DNA of 64,000 nt from Ceratodon purpureus (Eukaryota > Streptophyta > Bryopsida > Pseudoditrichales > Ditrichaceae). Under the pieces are notes generated by a model that made no database searches, had not been told where the DNA came from, and saw only the letters and a list, made by a program, of their open reading frames with translations. Location: the NCBI GenBank assembly GCA_014871385.1, contig CM026425.1:6177243-6241242 (forward strand). Direction: 5' to 3'. Of this stretch, positions 23,546 to 37,501 are shown piece after piece (position 1 is the stretch's first letter; each line of letters starts with the position of its first letter). Both the position numbers and the translations under genes were made by a program.

Positions 23546-24397
23546 ATGGTGGAGAAAGCTCGGCCACAGTCTCTCAATGCGAAGAGAGGAGGGAACTTGT
23601 TGGCGCCTCTGAAGGCAACACCGGGGGGGATTTTGAAGAAGGCGACATCGTCGTCGTTCTCGCCCAAGAGCTCGGTCGATGCAACGTCGGGGTCGCCTCT
23701 GAGCGCTAGAGCGTACAAGGGCGTGCGCATGAGGACTTGGGGGAAATGGGTGTCGGAGATCCGAGAGCCCAACAAGAGGTCGCGCATTTGGCTAGGTTCT
23801 TTCCCCACGGCCGAAATGGCGGCCAAGGCTTACGACGCCGCCGTAGTGTGCCTGCGAGGCCCACTCGCGCCCCTCAACTTCCCAAACTGCCCACCCGCCG
23901 ACCTCCCCCAGTGCACCACGCCGCGCGACGTGCAAGCTGCGGCAGCAGCGGCCGCGGCAGCCTGCGCACCGCCCTCCTCACCCAGCGCTGAAACCGAAAC
24001 CGAAACCCAAACCCAAACGCCGTCCTCGGAGAACGACATCACCCAGTCGCAACAAAACTCTTCCAGCTCATTCGACGACACCACATTGCAGGAAATTGAC
24101 ACCACATTGCAGGAAATTGACACCACTTCTAACTCACACCCTTCCTCCACGTCGAGGACCATGGCGTCTGACATGGAGGACTGGATCAACGCCGAGTTCG
24201 GGTCCCTGGAGCCTCTAGACGAGGTTCGTGCCTTCCCGGAGCTCATGCTACCGATTGACTTCTCCAGTTTCTCAAAGACCCTGGCGCCTCCGAACTTCCA
24301 CGACGAACTGCCTTATCCCAGCAGCGTGACTCATTCTCCGTCGAGTGACTCGGAGGATAGTACTCTTTACGACCACAACCTGTGGTGCTTCACCTGA
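23546..24397 (+). CDS. DREB-like AP2/ERF transcription factor, cluster member 4
   Basis: Intronless, 283 residues. MVEK start, [12 protein letters not shown] at residues 12-23, AP2 domain at about 57-115 ([35 protein letters not shown]), poly-Ala, Glu-Thr and Gln-Thr runs, [10 protein letters not shown] near residue 210 and terminal LWCFT. This copy has both the valine and the glutamate (WVSEIRE) expected of DREB proteins, unlike members 2 and 3. A 21-base unit is duplicated in frame near 24080, giving DTTLQEI twice. It lies 17 kb from the other three, on the same strand, with the Hikeshi and CBS genes between. Nuclear factor by family. Confidence 0.95.
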   Translation: MVEKARPQSLNAKRGGNLLAPLKATPGGILKKATSSSFSPKSSVDATSGSPLSARAYKGVRMRTWGKWVSEIREPNKRSRIWLGSFPTAEMAAKAYDAAVVCLRGPLAPLNFPNCPPADLPQCTTPRDVQAAAAAAAAACAPPSSPSAETETETQTQTPSSENDITQSQQNSSSSFDDTTLQEIDTTLQEIDTTSNSHPSSTSRTMASDMEDWINAEFGSLEPLDEVRAFPELMLPIDFSSFSKTLAPPNFHDELPYPSSVTHSPSSDSEDSTLYDHNLWCFT

Positions 24398-26406
24398 GAT
24401 TGTTACCGTAGTCTCGATCCATAGAAGAAGATTCAGCATCATACGTTGCCGAAGCCGAACACAGTTTGGCAGAGCTCACAGAGCGAGGGAAGGAGGTCGA
24501 TCGAGTCGGACCCCTTTCATGTACACTAAAGCTGTATCCGCGATGATCCCTTCCGAGTTTCGATCGAGAATTCCATGCGAGAGTTGAAATATTGATATTG
24601 CAGAGCAACGTCGACTGCAGTGAGCACATTGCTCCATTTTTTGTAGAGCAGACAATCAGATTAGGTAATTAGAGATTGATATTGATTTTGCTAGATTCTT
24701 TCAAGTGTAGTGTGACTTGATAATACCAATAAGATTTTCAATCCAGATTTGCAACTCTCGAATTTTCGTGTTGATCTCTCTGCTGGAGTCTCATTCCAGA
24801 CTCGGTTGCACTTTGATTGATGAGTTGATTTTCGTTCATGGAGACAAGGAATCACCTCTTAAAATTGCAATCAGTATCCAGAACCTCAATCTATGAGGTT
24901 AGCCTCCCTTAATATTCTGTAATTCTGCCAAGTGTGGTGACCTTGGATATTCGTCTACAAAATGCTCAAGGCTTATAGCTATTTCAACTTCTGCACATTG
25001 CACAGAATTTTCACCTTTGTGAGGGGGAGTGGTAACGACCTTATGGCCGTTTCACTTCAAGCGCATTTGTGAACATTGTGCTCATTGTCACTCGCCTTAC
25101 ACATGTTCTAGGCTCTTAGCCGTTTCACCTCATGGTGTTATGGGCGGAAGGTGAGGGTTCATTGTAAGAATTTGTGTGCATGAGGAGCTGGAATGGTTCA
25201 ATTTGCTCTGTGAAACTACTCTAAAAGGACTTGGCATAGATCCCTATGTAGGGGTTTTTTTGGAATGATTCAATGAGACCTCTGTGAAGTTAATGTGAAG
25301 GTAATGAGCCTCTGTCTGGGTTGGTTCGATAGATAGTAGCTTCATAAAACACTCATGAAAAAGAGACTTCGCATAGAGCTATGTACTGGGGTTTGCTTGA
25401 GCTTGAGCAGCCTGAGAAAAGATTTCATCAGGTTTAGCAAGAAGTAATCAGGTGGTACATGTGATGTTGCTCGGGTGTAAGTTAGCTCGGCAAATATGCA
25501 GATACTTGGAACCAGCAAGGAACAGGCCGTTGCAACCACGAGGACAAAATGTGGTTGAAGGTTTGCTCGTGTGCTACAATATGTTTAATCTGCTATTGGA
25601 ACTTTGCGTTATGTTACATCTATTGGGCGCTGCAAGAAGGTCGTTAGCAGGAGAAGTGTATGCTAGTGTTGGGCCTTGCTCATGTGGTTGGTTGGTTGAT
25701 GGTTTGCAATGGTTTATGATTCATACACAAGCTAGTTACCATTGGTTTTAGAATGCACAAGCAGGTTACCGTTGTTGAAATCTATTTTATCAGCTTCAAA
25801 ATTCAAAGAAGTGTGCTATGCGTACATGGTGAAAAATAATATTTAAGACTCTGGAAAAGAGTAAAGGAATGCAGACAATAGAACTTATTGAAGTCCATTA
25901 TTTAATGCAAAAGAAGCTCTCTTCATATCACCAACGATGTTTATATTTTACTCGCTACACTCAGAATCAGCTGCAAACACTCCATAAGAAGTGTGCTATG
26001 GGTACAAACAGCAACTGTGCCACTTCTTACAACAGAATCAAAGGCATCCCCGTACACTGCTACGTACGAAATACCTCAAAAAAAATACACTTATTGTGAA
26101 GGTCGAAAGGCATAGACGTAAAGATATCTACATGTGTTCCGAAAACCTGTGCTTGGGAACTTGACTCTAAGTTCCATTTGATAACCCTAAGACTTAGTAA
26201 TAGTTTTGGGTTCGTGTTGGTTGTGGATGCTTGTACCGTACACTCTGAAACTGTTATCTACAGATGATGCTCTCAAGTCTGTCTCCAGCCCCAAATTCAA
26301 CCCAGTAGCAGTATGTTGCAGTATGGTCATGGCAGGCCTCATCTACTCTGCATTCTCTACAAAGACGTTGTATCATACAAAGCATACTTCCAGTGTGCAT
26401 GGATTC
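24398..26406. other. convergent 3' flanks of ERF-4 and the ABC transporter
   Basis: No convincing gene. The two neighbours end toward each other, so 3' untranslated sequence of both should lie here. Confidence 0.4.
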
Positions 26407-29400
26407 CTACCGGCGCTGGAAATTGAGGAACTTGATGGCAAAGATGAAGATACCAGCAAAAAATATCATCCACAGGAAGAGAACAGGACCAACAGCAGCA
26501 AGGAATTCGTGCTTGAATCCGAAGCTGTGGCGAAGATAATCCTTCACAGTCATCATATCAGTGGATCCTACGATACGCAATGGAGTATCGTAATCGCCAA
26601 ATTGCGAAGCCACAAGCCCGTATATAGTCCAGGCCAAGGGGCAGAACCAGTAGTACCAGATCCACCAGGGAGGAATGTCCTGCAAATTATGCAAAACAAA
26701 ATGGTTACATAGTTTCAAGATTATTCTCTTTAACATTCCCAGGAAGGTACCTCGTATTTTGAATGACCTTTTAAAGCCAGAGCGGGCGCTGGAAACCCTA
26801 AAGGAAAGCCCGTTCGAGTTCGGCACGCACCGGCTTTACTTGCATGAATCGATGAATCGATGAATTGTTGGGTAAATGAATCGATGAGAGGCTCATTTTA
26901 GGACCCCGCAATCTGAGTATATCATGGTATATCACGTACTCAAAACCAAAAATTATATCTAGATTACGTAAAAGAATATTGTGATATATAGTTTGAGTGG
27001 TGTGCTTACCGGGCGTGGAATCAAGAATCCGGTGAAGAGATTGAAGAGCGTGTAGAAGAAAGCGCTCACAATGGAAGCCAGGATGAAGTTGGGAGTGAGG
27101 GCCACCATCATCATGCCGTAGAATGTGTAGATCAGCAAGCTGATGAACAAGATATAATAATACCAGAAGAACTTTGCTGCTGTCCACTCGAACTGAAGCA
27201 TTGCGTATGTGATGATCCCATATACGGTGGTTTGCACTAACACATATGGAAACTCTATTATCACCTGTTTCCACGTTCCACAGACAAGTTTCCTTATGTT
27301 AGGGATATGTTTTTAGATGACGATTTAGTGTTTGTAAATAGTTGATGTGTTAATGACGGGTTCTGACTTAATCTAGATCTGCACGTTAAAAATGACAAGA
27401 ATGGACATACCTGAGCCAATGCGTATGGTATGGAAGAGTACATTCCAGCAGCCTTCTCCCTGTAGTGGACCGTTCGTTCAATGCTCACCATCGCCTGCAC
27501 TGTGCCAGCGTTGTTGAAGCATATGAAGAGCGTCGAACCGTACAATGCGCCCATAGTGATAATCAATTCTGACGATGTGGAACTGCCACATTTAAACAAA
27601 AATAATTATAAGATCAAGGATTTTTCCAATGTAAGGATCACTTTGAGGGCTGAAGTACAGAAAAATACACAAATTCTTATAACAAACAATTATTATTTTG
27701 TTTCTTGTTATATCTTAATCAAAAAGATGTATCTAGAGCTCACAATTTTTTTCCAACACCCCAGAAGATGCTTCCACAAATAAGCGCCGTGCTGAATGTG
27801 AAGGCTCCTCGAACGAGATTGTAGTCTGGGCTCCTCCAATACGTCAAATTTTGCTTCCAAAGGATGCACCAAAGCTGCTGAATGAAATTCAGGGGGAACT
27901 TTGTAGGAAAGCTCAGATCCGTCGAGCCTGGGGGTGGTACACGCAGTTCGTTTACAAGAACTTTGTTGCGTCTGTTCAACAGCAGCACTTGGCAGGTTAT
28001 TGATAGAATAGGCTCAGTTGAACAAGATCAACACATGATTAGTAAAGAATATTTGCAGCAGATCATTGGGAGAATACATAAAAATCTCCTTCCTCCTCAA
28101 CCAGCATGATTTTTCAGAGTAAATTTCCAAGTGAAGAAAGGCTGGATGGTTCATACTGGTAAAGCTGCGACTTCAAGTAAATGTCCGCGAAGTCCACTCC
28201 AAGTTGCATCTCCTCTTCAACGCTGGAGACTTCCAACATCCATGTGGCTGGATTGTACCCATCCGAAATTTTGGCTACTCCAGGTATCACCTTCACATGG
28301 ACAGAATCCCAGTTTAGGTCGCTAAATATATCTACTCATTCAGCAACGAAGTGTTACGAGACTTATGGCCTAGAGCTTTCTCCGAGAACCGTGATCATCA
28401 AAGTAATGGCTACGTTCTCATGTTCTTTCATTTTCATGACTATGACAAAAAGGTATCTGGATTGATGAACAATAACATGAATAATATTCAGAATGCGTAT
28501 TAAAGATGTACCTCAAAATACTCGACAAGCTTTTTGGAGTTGTGGCCCAATTCGCCTGCGTAGATGACTTGGCCTCCTCGCTTCAACAACAGAAGCTGCA
28601 TCGAGAATAAGACGAAGTGAGAAATTGCCTCCAGGGTAATGATTAAGAAGTTGTAAGATCCACCTTCAACTCGATTTGCAACAACCTGCAACCAGACTGC
28701 CAACAAATATATCCTTTTAATTAACAGAAGTAGTACCAGTGCAGAAAGCACTAATTTGCTCACCTCATCAAAGGCTTCAAAGATGTCGATGCTAGGTTGA
28801 TGAATGGTGCACACAACAGTTCTTCCCGTATTGACCGTGTTTCGTACACATCGCATCACAATGGCTGCTGCTCGTGCATCGAGCCCGCTCGTGGGCTCAT
28901 CCATAAATATGATAGATGGGTTGGCAACCAACTCCACTGCAATTGTAAGCCTTTTCCTTTGCTCTGTTGACAACCCAGAGATGCCTGGCAGACCAACAAG
29001 GGCATTCTCCAGCGGCTTCAGTTCCACCAACTCCAGCACCTCTTCCACAAAGGCCTGCACAAATGATGGATGTCAGGCCAGATTGTGTGTGATAAACTTC
29101 TCTATTTGAACCACCAATAAGCCAGAACTACATTGCTCATGATGTTTTTCTGGAAAATATTTCTCGAGCCTATACTTGCTTATCAGTTGCCGTCATGTCT
29201 TGCTCACCATTTTACTCTCAGCATCGATCTCAGCTGCAAGACGGAGCCATGCAGAGTATATGAGGGACTCTCGCACTGTTATTTGAGGAGAATGAATATC
29301 AGTCTGCTCGCAATAGCCAGAGATCCGGGCAAACGTTTCCTGGTTCTTCGGATACCCCGAAATTCGAATATCGCCTTCAATATATCCACCAGTCTTTCGC

Positions 29401-32400
29401 CCTGCCAGAACGTCCATAAGCGTCGTTTTACTGCAACCACCAACCCCAAACAAACACAAAGTGAATAACCATTTCATCAAGCATGGCGTCCATGACCATT
29501 TCATAATCGGATCACATGAAGGGAAACAAAAAAATGTTGGAATATCTGTAATGTCAAGGGAATTACCCAGCTCCACTGACACCCACTAGAGCTGTAAGCA
29601 CTCCCGGTCGAAATGCACCAGTGATTTTAGTGAGAAGCTGCAGCCTGGTCTCTGTTACTTCGGCTGACCTCATTTCCTGTACAAGCAATCATCGTGAATA
29701 AGATGGCAATGTATAAGACAATGCAGAGCAAGAAGTTTACAGATTTATCTAAAGAGAGATCAAATCACTCTGTTGCTTGAAAGTACTTAGCCGTGTCATT
29801 CATGACTTATGTCTCACTTACCGCAGGCATGTCAACATAGTAACTGACATCGTCAAAGGAGATTGACAACGGCGTGAAAGGCAAAATCATTCCTCGCTGC
29901 ACAGTCCCTGCGTCGGCAACTGACTCCACATCTTCAATGTCAGGTTCGCTACGCTGGTCCGTTGAGACACGAGTTTGGTCCATTGATTGACGATGGTCTA
30001 CCGATTCTCGTCGGCTACGACTGCTGGGCGTCATACCGCCTTTCCTCTCACTCATAATATCTGCCAGGGACCGGCCCTGGGCAGATTTGCGAGCCCGGCT
30101 ACTTGATCTGCGTGACTTGGATTTGTCGAGAACCTCACCGGTTCTGTTTGCTTCTTTTTCTGCTAGTTCCTCTTCCGACATAATTGCTTGCGGTTTTCCC
30201 AACGCTGAATTAATCAAGAGCAAATTGCAGTCAATTGGAAAGTCTCACAACCGCGACATTAACTATATGATAAGATTGAAAGCTAAAGGAAATGCGTCAC
30301 GGAAGATATCAATGCCATCGAGAAAGCACCCTCTTGTGTCAAAAAATGAAAGGAACTCATCGGATTTGGGCAAACTTGGTCTCACCTGGCATATATCCAA
30401 GACTCAGAGTGAATCCTATGTTGAACAAGATATAAAATCCGATCAGAGCGCCAACGCCAAGCCAATACCAATACGCTTCTATATGTTGCCCATACGATTT
30501 CAGGACACTAACACCGACACTCCGACCTGGAATTGATGAAGCTAGGTCTAGCTGCAGGCATTTGTGGTGCAAAACTAAGTTTAGCAGAATATGAGAAATA
30601 ACCAAGCAACTTATATTTTTCTCTGGGGAAACAAATATCTCTATCACTGGAGCTAGTTCATCGTCTTGAAGAAGGATGGGGGAAGCGAAGGCATACCTTG
30701 TCCCATCGTGGAGCTCGTAATTCGTTGACAGCAATTGCATTCACGGAATAACTCAGGTTGCTAATCCAGTAACCCCAACGCCACCAGATTGGGAGGCTGG
30801 GACGAGGCATGATGAACCCCCCAAGCATGAAGAAGATAAGCAACACGATCCAACCCAATGTGTACCCTAAGGTAATGGTGCGGCAAATGCCACCGATAAA
30901 ACGGAACATACCCCCTGCCTGCTGTTGGATTAAGAACAGGAGCAAAAATTGCTTGAAGAAGCGGCTTGCTTCCGGTGCATACCCAGTCACATAATACGTC
31001 ATGCAGGTGAAGATCCCACACTCTAACACCGACACCGGAATACTTAGCACCATGGCAGATACCGAGTAGGCCCAGGCAGGTGCGAAGAGCATGTCACGCT
31101 GCCTAACCAGCACGGGCAAGCGCTGAATTGTCGATGCAAGCTCGCCAAATCCAGTAAACATCATGACTACCACTGCGTAGAAGAGGGCATTTAAGTACAG
31201 AGATCCTGAATCACCTACTGAATTCTGATGAAGCCGTGTTCGGAAGAAGACAGTCATAGAGATGAATGCTCCAACTGTGATCTGTGAACAAGCCACACGA
31301 AGGCCCAATGCCAGCCAGATTAACAAATGCTATTATGTAAGATACAGTATTGTGTAAAATACAGAATTTGTAAGATGCGGAGTTATTTCATCATTCATGT
31401 GAGGATGTGATAGTCCTAATGTATCGTATAGTCAAAGAGCTAACCACAGGTGTTTAGCAATATCCAAAAATGTGTACCTGGAAAGCCTTCACGAAAAAGA
31501 CGATGGAATTTCGCTTCATGAGGACCACTTCTCGGTTGAAGGTAGCCCTGAAGAGATCAAGCTTGGATATAGTGAACTTCTGTTTTGCGAGCGCTGAGGG
31601 ATGAGATTTTGCCCTGTCATATGGATCCGCAAGTTCGTCCTTCATTTTGGTGCCTATATGGAACTGCTGGAACTCCTCCTTAAATTTCTTCACGGGAACG
31701 TATCTGTACGGTTTGCGCTTATCAATCCAATACTGCTCTTGATCTTTTCGGGAAGTGACCTGAAGAAGAGAGCCAAATCAGGTTATTAAACTAGTTGAAT
31801 TTGACAGAGCTTACGTCATTGCTCCAGGAAATTGAAATGCAGTATGGAAACAAGTATGAGTGATGGGAAATTATTACCTCTTGCAAGAAATCAGCAATTC
31901 CCTTCCTCTCTGGACTCTTGAACCCACACGACTCAAAAAATTCTGCCACATGGCTAATGGGGCCGTGGTAGACGACCTGGCTCTCGGAGAGCAAGAGTAC
32001 ATCATCAAACAGATTGAAGGTCTCGGGTGCTGGCTGCAACAACGAGATCAATACTGTTGCTGAAAGCTCGTGTGTGAATCTGCGCAAGCTTTTCACGATG
32101 TTGAATGTGGTCGAGCTGTCTAACCCTGTCGAGATCTCGTCCATGAACAACACCTTCATGGGGCCGACGATCATTTCTCCTGTAAAACAAGAAACATTTG
32201 GGCATCAATTCTTCAGCGACGATCAATGTCTCAGGAATGCACAGCAGACTCAAACACTGATCGGATGTTCAACTGCAGCAAATTTCCTGGACAAGGAAAG
32301 AGAAGATGAGTTAGCCTTGATTGGAAAATTTGTTAAGGTACCTGTAGTGACGCGTTTCTTTTGGCCCCCCGAAATTCCACGTCGCATGTCATCGCCGACT

Positions 32401-34269
32401 ATGGTGTCTGCACAAATGTCAAGTCCAAGCATCTGCACGCGTGCAAAGTGAACAATCAGATACTGTGAGACACTAGAAGAGTATCCTCTCGCCCTGTCAA
32501 AGATACAATAGGAACAGAATTTTTATTGACGGAATTTTCTAGACAAGTGACATCAACACTCATAGAAACAACCCGTGGAGCTGGTTCATGGACGCAAGGG
32601 ATCTCTATAATACGAGGAAATGCTCAACACCAAATGGCAAGAAAACGCACTCTCAAGGTATACTCGACTGCGAGACTGCCATTAGTCCCTGGCAGCGCTG
32701 TTGCCTGCAGGAGAAACCAAGATATGCAATTAGTTCTTCATCAATTGTAAAAAAGCAGAGAGAACACAAACATTTCGAATCGGAATCTGATTTCGCAGAC
32801 TACGAAATCCAAAGATCATCTTGTACTCAAACAAAACGTTGATCAATTTTTGGTGCATACCTTCATGTACGTATCAACATCAGCATCAGGTCTCAAACCC
32901 GCTTGTTTCTCCCGCTTGGTGACCTCCTCAAGAATCTCTACACCATCGCAACGGACCAACACTCATTCAGTACTTGAAATTCACTCCAGCTTGAGAAACC
33001 GAAACAAAGTATGTGAATCCACAAAATGCTTGAATTTATTGAAACCCGTCTCGATCAAGTTGTAAGGATTCAAAACTTTCTACTTCAAAAGAGGTAGCTG
33101 TCGTACCAAATTGGGGACCAACGCCCTGAACGTGAGCTGAGAAGTCTAGCGTCTCCCGCACTGTCAGTTCGCCCACATGGAGATCATTCTGGCTCACGTA
33201 AGCTGAAGTTTTCTGAGGTACAAACTCCTTGAGAGAATGGCCGTTGTAAGTCACGCTGCCCTTCACCTTGAGGTTGTGATCCAGTTTCCCGGCCAGTGCT
33301 AACAACAAGGTCGTCTTCCCTGAGCTTGGTGGCCCCAGCAGCAACGTCATTCTACCAAATGGCACACCACGAAGGGCTCAAATTAGTCTCAAACTACAAC
33401 TTATTTCCCATCCCTACCAACTTACATATAAGAAAGAAATTCCTCTAAAATACTCTAGCATCGAATTATCCTCACCTGCCAGGTTTAATGGAGCCGCTCA
33501 CGTTGTCCAAAATCGTGAGCTTCTGTTTTTTTGTCGGGAGAATGTGCAAGAGATCGAGGAAGCTCTGAAATTCACAAAACAAATTATGTAAGAGATGAAT
33601 TGGTTAACATTAGTCTCTCAAATTGAAAAATTAGGCAGAATTTGAAGCTCGAAATAAGAAGAATTCAGTTTCAACCTCGACGATGTCTCGCACGACGTTC
33701 AAGAGGGTGGGCAGGCCTCTGTTTCCGACATGGCAGTTGGCTTGGACTGAGAGATCCTCGTAGCGGACCTCGACGGTGGGGAGCTCGATACCAACTCTGT
33801 CAAGGCGCTTGCGCACCTTGACGAGGAGTTGCTCGCTTTCGTCATCAGTGGTGTGGTGGAATTTTTCCAGGAGGTGGTTGAAGTCATGCGTGGAGAGGTC
33901 CTTGACATCTACGTGACGGATGCTGCCCGTGTCCTTGGTGAAGACGGAGGTACGCAGGCGATTGTAAGTAGGGAGCTTCTCCAGGGCAGCCCACTTGAGC
34001 TCATCCTCGTCGTTGCCGACCGAGGAGTCCCGGGCCTCGGACTCGAACGGGTTCGAGCCGCCGAAGAGGCCGACCCCGCGAGCGGACTTGGAGAAGCTGC
34101 TGCGCGCGCTTGAAACGCTGTGGCACGCGCTGTTCCCTGTGTGATGCACACTGCGCGACAGCGAGTGCCGCCGCGAGCTGGCATTAGATATGACGTCCCT
34201 CGGAGTCGCGGCTTCGCGGCCTTCGTTGCCGAGTTCGAGATCCTCCTTGTCCACTTTCTCACTCGCCAT
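26407..34269 (-). CDS. full-size PDR-type ABC transporter (ABCG)
   Basis: Twenty coding exons: 34269-33676, 33564-33476, 33351-33107, 32937-32861, 32704-32651, 32432-32342, 32179-31878, 31759-31478, 31281-30697, 30551-30386, 30204-29822, 29676-29567, 29430-29208, 29054-28764, 28595-28512, 28290-28157, 27971-27744, 27582-27411, 27264-27010, 26679-26407. Every junction is GT-AG and in phase; the total is 1,545 residues. The order is nucleotide-binding then membrane domain, twice, the reverse orientation typical of ABCG. First site: GPPSSGKT at 234-241, ISGGQKKRV at 373-381, VLFMDE at 393-398. Second site: GVSGAGKT at 988-995, LSTEQ at 1095-1099, [12 protein letters not shown] from 1115. PDR proteins sit in the plasma membrane and export hydrophobic or defence compounds using ATP. 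It is somewhat longer than the usual 1,450 residues, partly because of a Ser/Arg-rich linker (about 865-925). Substrate unknown. Confidence 0.96.
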
Positions 34270-36300
34270 AGCTTCGAACCAATGCTTAGTCGTGGGAACT
34301 CTCCAGCTTCACCAAATCAGAATCAGTTTCTTCTCACTTCGGGCCGATCAAGCAGCTCTTGCGTGACCTGCAGCCACGAAATGCCCAATTAGTGAGAACT
34401 TCCCACAAGTTCCTGCAAAATTCTTCCTCCTCTAACTACAGAATGGCATCCCCAAAAGGTCATTCCCGAGATAAATTGTAACAACAGCCGACTGTGGAAG
34501 AATCTTTAAACTCTAAACAACTGATGCATTGTCGCGGACGATCAGACCTTCCATGGACTAAAAATATCACATGAAGAGAGCCATGGTAACCAAAAAAATA
34601 AAATCAACAAATGTCATAGCGAGCTGTTTTCTGCACTGAACTACCCTCCGATCAATAGAGGTACGTGGACACTGATTTTTGGAGCGTAAGTTGAAGTCGA
34701 ATCGCTATGCACTGTTAATATATCATGTGCGTACTAGTGAGGAATTTTATAACACCACTAGGCGAAATTTTGTTCAGCAGCGAGAGATTATATGAAACCA
34801 GAACATGTCAAGTAAACCTGATCAACGAATAAACAGAGTAATATGCACATATCATACAGAATTTTGATCCATATATATCAAAGTTTTGTACCTACAACAC
34901 AGCTATAGTTGAGCTAAGTTGATGATCTGAAAGAGAGAGAGTTCAACATCAACATGATGGTCACATACATTCACAGCTGGGCCAAGAGCAGAAAGAGAGC
35001 GAGAGGCCGAGCGACGACCCTCGCATTCTTCACCTGCCGCTGTGTGCACAACCTCACTTCACCACCCCACAGTGCCATTTATGCTCTCATGTGTACTACC
35101 CGAATGTATCACCATGCCATGTCACTTTCAACTCCGCCACCCAAACTAAATACATTACCAACCTGACGCGACTTCCAAGAGCAAAACTTGCCATAATCCC
35201 ACTACAATGGTACTAGCTCCACGGCAACAATCTCATTAACGTCTCTACGAAGAAGCCCCCGAAGCCCACCTCATGCCAGGTGCATACTTATAATGGCGGT
35301 ATAAGCGAAGCTGGACAGAAACGTCGGCCATCCCTCTTGATTGGTAATACTACTTCGGAGCCTGAGCCTCAATCATGAATAAAGTATCCACGTACTTCCC
35401 TTATTCCCCAAGCTCCTCACCACCACCATAAAACCACAACATGTTCACTCCGAAACTCCACCTACCACTGTTACTAGTATTATATTATCTAAAGCATACC
35501 TCCAAACAGGGGAAGCCATCCTGCCCCGTTCCGAAAATCAGCATTTCCCCTCCACCAATCTCGCCAGAATATGATAAAAGATAAAGTATCTGTGCAATAT
35601 TGCTGTAGATCCGGTCATCCGGAAGCGGGGAAGCTGCAACAGAAACTGCTGATGTAGTCGATACTTAATAGATCTCTAGCTCCGGAAGCTGGCATCCCTG
35701 TTCCAGATCCCAACCTGGGCAACGATGAAACTCACATGGCCGTCCCCGTGGTGTCTCCCATGCTGTCCCGGCTGCTGCATCATGAATCAGGAAAGTGGCG
35801 TCGAAGCAGACTACCTCACCCGCCGACGTAACCAACACTGTACTCAGTGAATTCTACATCACTTTGTACATACATATTCCCCCTGCGACTTTCGCAACGT
35901 CATGGTGGTCCACACCACGTCAACTTGGTCGGATGGCCGTCGTCCAGATTCCTCGCCACTGACCAGTCCAGTTGCAGCCTGAATCATGCGATTGACTTGT
36001 AAAATCTAATGATTCACATGTGATTAATGTTACTGTAATTCAGGATCATGCAAACACATACAGATGCAAGTCTAATGCTGACCTCCGGATCATCTCCTTC
36101 GTCCCTTAGTTTGAGTCTAGATCATCAAGGTGATTGTATCCGGGTTCACTGGAAATTGATATATTTCAATGATCAGTCCATGCTTATTCGCTCAGTGTGC
36201 ATATGAGGCTTGGCCCATGTCATGATGATATTCATTTCGGCTGTGGATTAGCTTAGGCGATGATGATCCATATAATTAGGGGAGGTTTCCGTAAGGATTC
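34270..36300. promoter_or_regulatory. upstream region of the ABC transporter gene
   Basis: No coding frame. A probable leader precedes the ATG, and less AT-rich DNA extends to about 36000. A leader intron is possible; no TATA box was assigned. Confidence 0.35.
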
Positions 36301-37042
36301 GCTGCATTGATTTTGTTTGTGAAAAGGACGTGATTCTGTTGGGTATGCACTGTGCAGAGCTTTAAGTGCAGATGTGGGTCCGGAGGGAGTGACGTACTGT
36401 GCTTTGTTTGGTGGTCCGGGAGTCCGTGATTGGGATTAAATTTCCAGACAGTATTAAAAGTAACGTTTTTGTTTGACCTTTTCTTTTTAAATTTTTGAAA
36501 TGTACATATTAGAGGGGGGAAGCACAATAAAGTGTACCAAAAAAGTGCTTAACTATTTCCCAATTTCAGCCCCTTCTGTAAACACTAGAGAAAGTGGGAT
36601 CTATGTTATGTCGATGCAAGATTAAGTTTGGGATACGGAAAGTATACTTGATCTTCTTCAACTTCCCAAAGTTGCGGGAGAAGACATTGAGTTTACAATG
36701 GAAAACGGAGAGGTTGAACTCGGGCAAAGTGAATGACCTCATTTGGAAAAGTGAACATAACTGTTTAGGGTTTTGTCCAAAATCACTTTTAATTTTGGGG
36801 GGCCCTCTGTATGTTTAAGAGGTATTCTAAAATAGTCAATTCATATACTCATTGATTGATTTAGGGTTCCAAAAGTATCGCAAGGATGCTTTTTAAGAGG
36901 GTCTTTTCCGCGATACTTTTTGTCACTTTTTTTTCACGGAACATTGTTTTTTAAATTGAAAAAAAACATCATCTAAAGACAATAGAGGGCCCCAAATGAA
37001 GAAATCAAGACTTTGGAAAAGTTCATTTTCATGATTTAGAAC
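36301..37042. other. non-coding AT-rich spacer
   Basis: No gene seen. An 11-base inverted repeat, AAAAGTATCGC at 36871 and GCGATACTTTT at 36910, is the only structure noted. Confidence 0.35.
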
Positions 37043-37044
37043 TA

Positions 37045-37501
37045 CAGTCCACCCTCTTTAAATGTTACATCTATAAGTGTTAACCCTCTCTAAATGTTAA
37101 CTTTCTTCTACTCCCCACATATTGCACACTACAAATGTTAAACGTGTTAACTGTTAACAGAATGGTACTCCCCTCTTTGTAAATTTGACTTTATAAATGT
37201 GAACAGATGATATACATCCATAATATGGATGCTAATAATTACACATCCACTTTCATTATCTCCCGTTGATTCATACTTCACTCGTGATTCGTCAACTTGA
37301 TATTGAATAAAGTTTTGATAGGGTTTATATTTTTATGAATGGAATTCTCACACAAGGCTTTTGTACAATTGCTTACATTTATAAATGTTAACATTTCTAT
37401 ATTGCTCCAAATAGTGATTTCATAACTGTTAACTATTAACACCTCTATAAATGTTAACTTTTCTCTACTCCCGAGGGTTAACATTTATAGAGGGTGGACT
37501 G
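37045..37501. mobile_element. 457-bp pogo/mariner-like MITE with TA duplication
   Basis: Ends CAGTCCACCCTCTTTAAATG at the left and the complement of CAGTCCACCCTCTATAAATG at the right, each bordered by TA (37043-37044 and 37502-37503). The interior repeats AAATGTTAAC-type motifs in both orientations. A CAGT terminus at a TA site fits the Tc1/mariner/pogo superfamily. No transposase. Confidence 0.85.
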
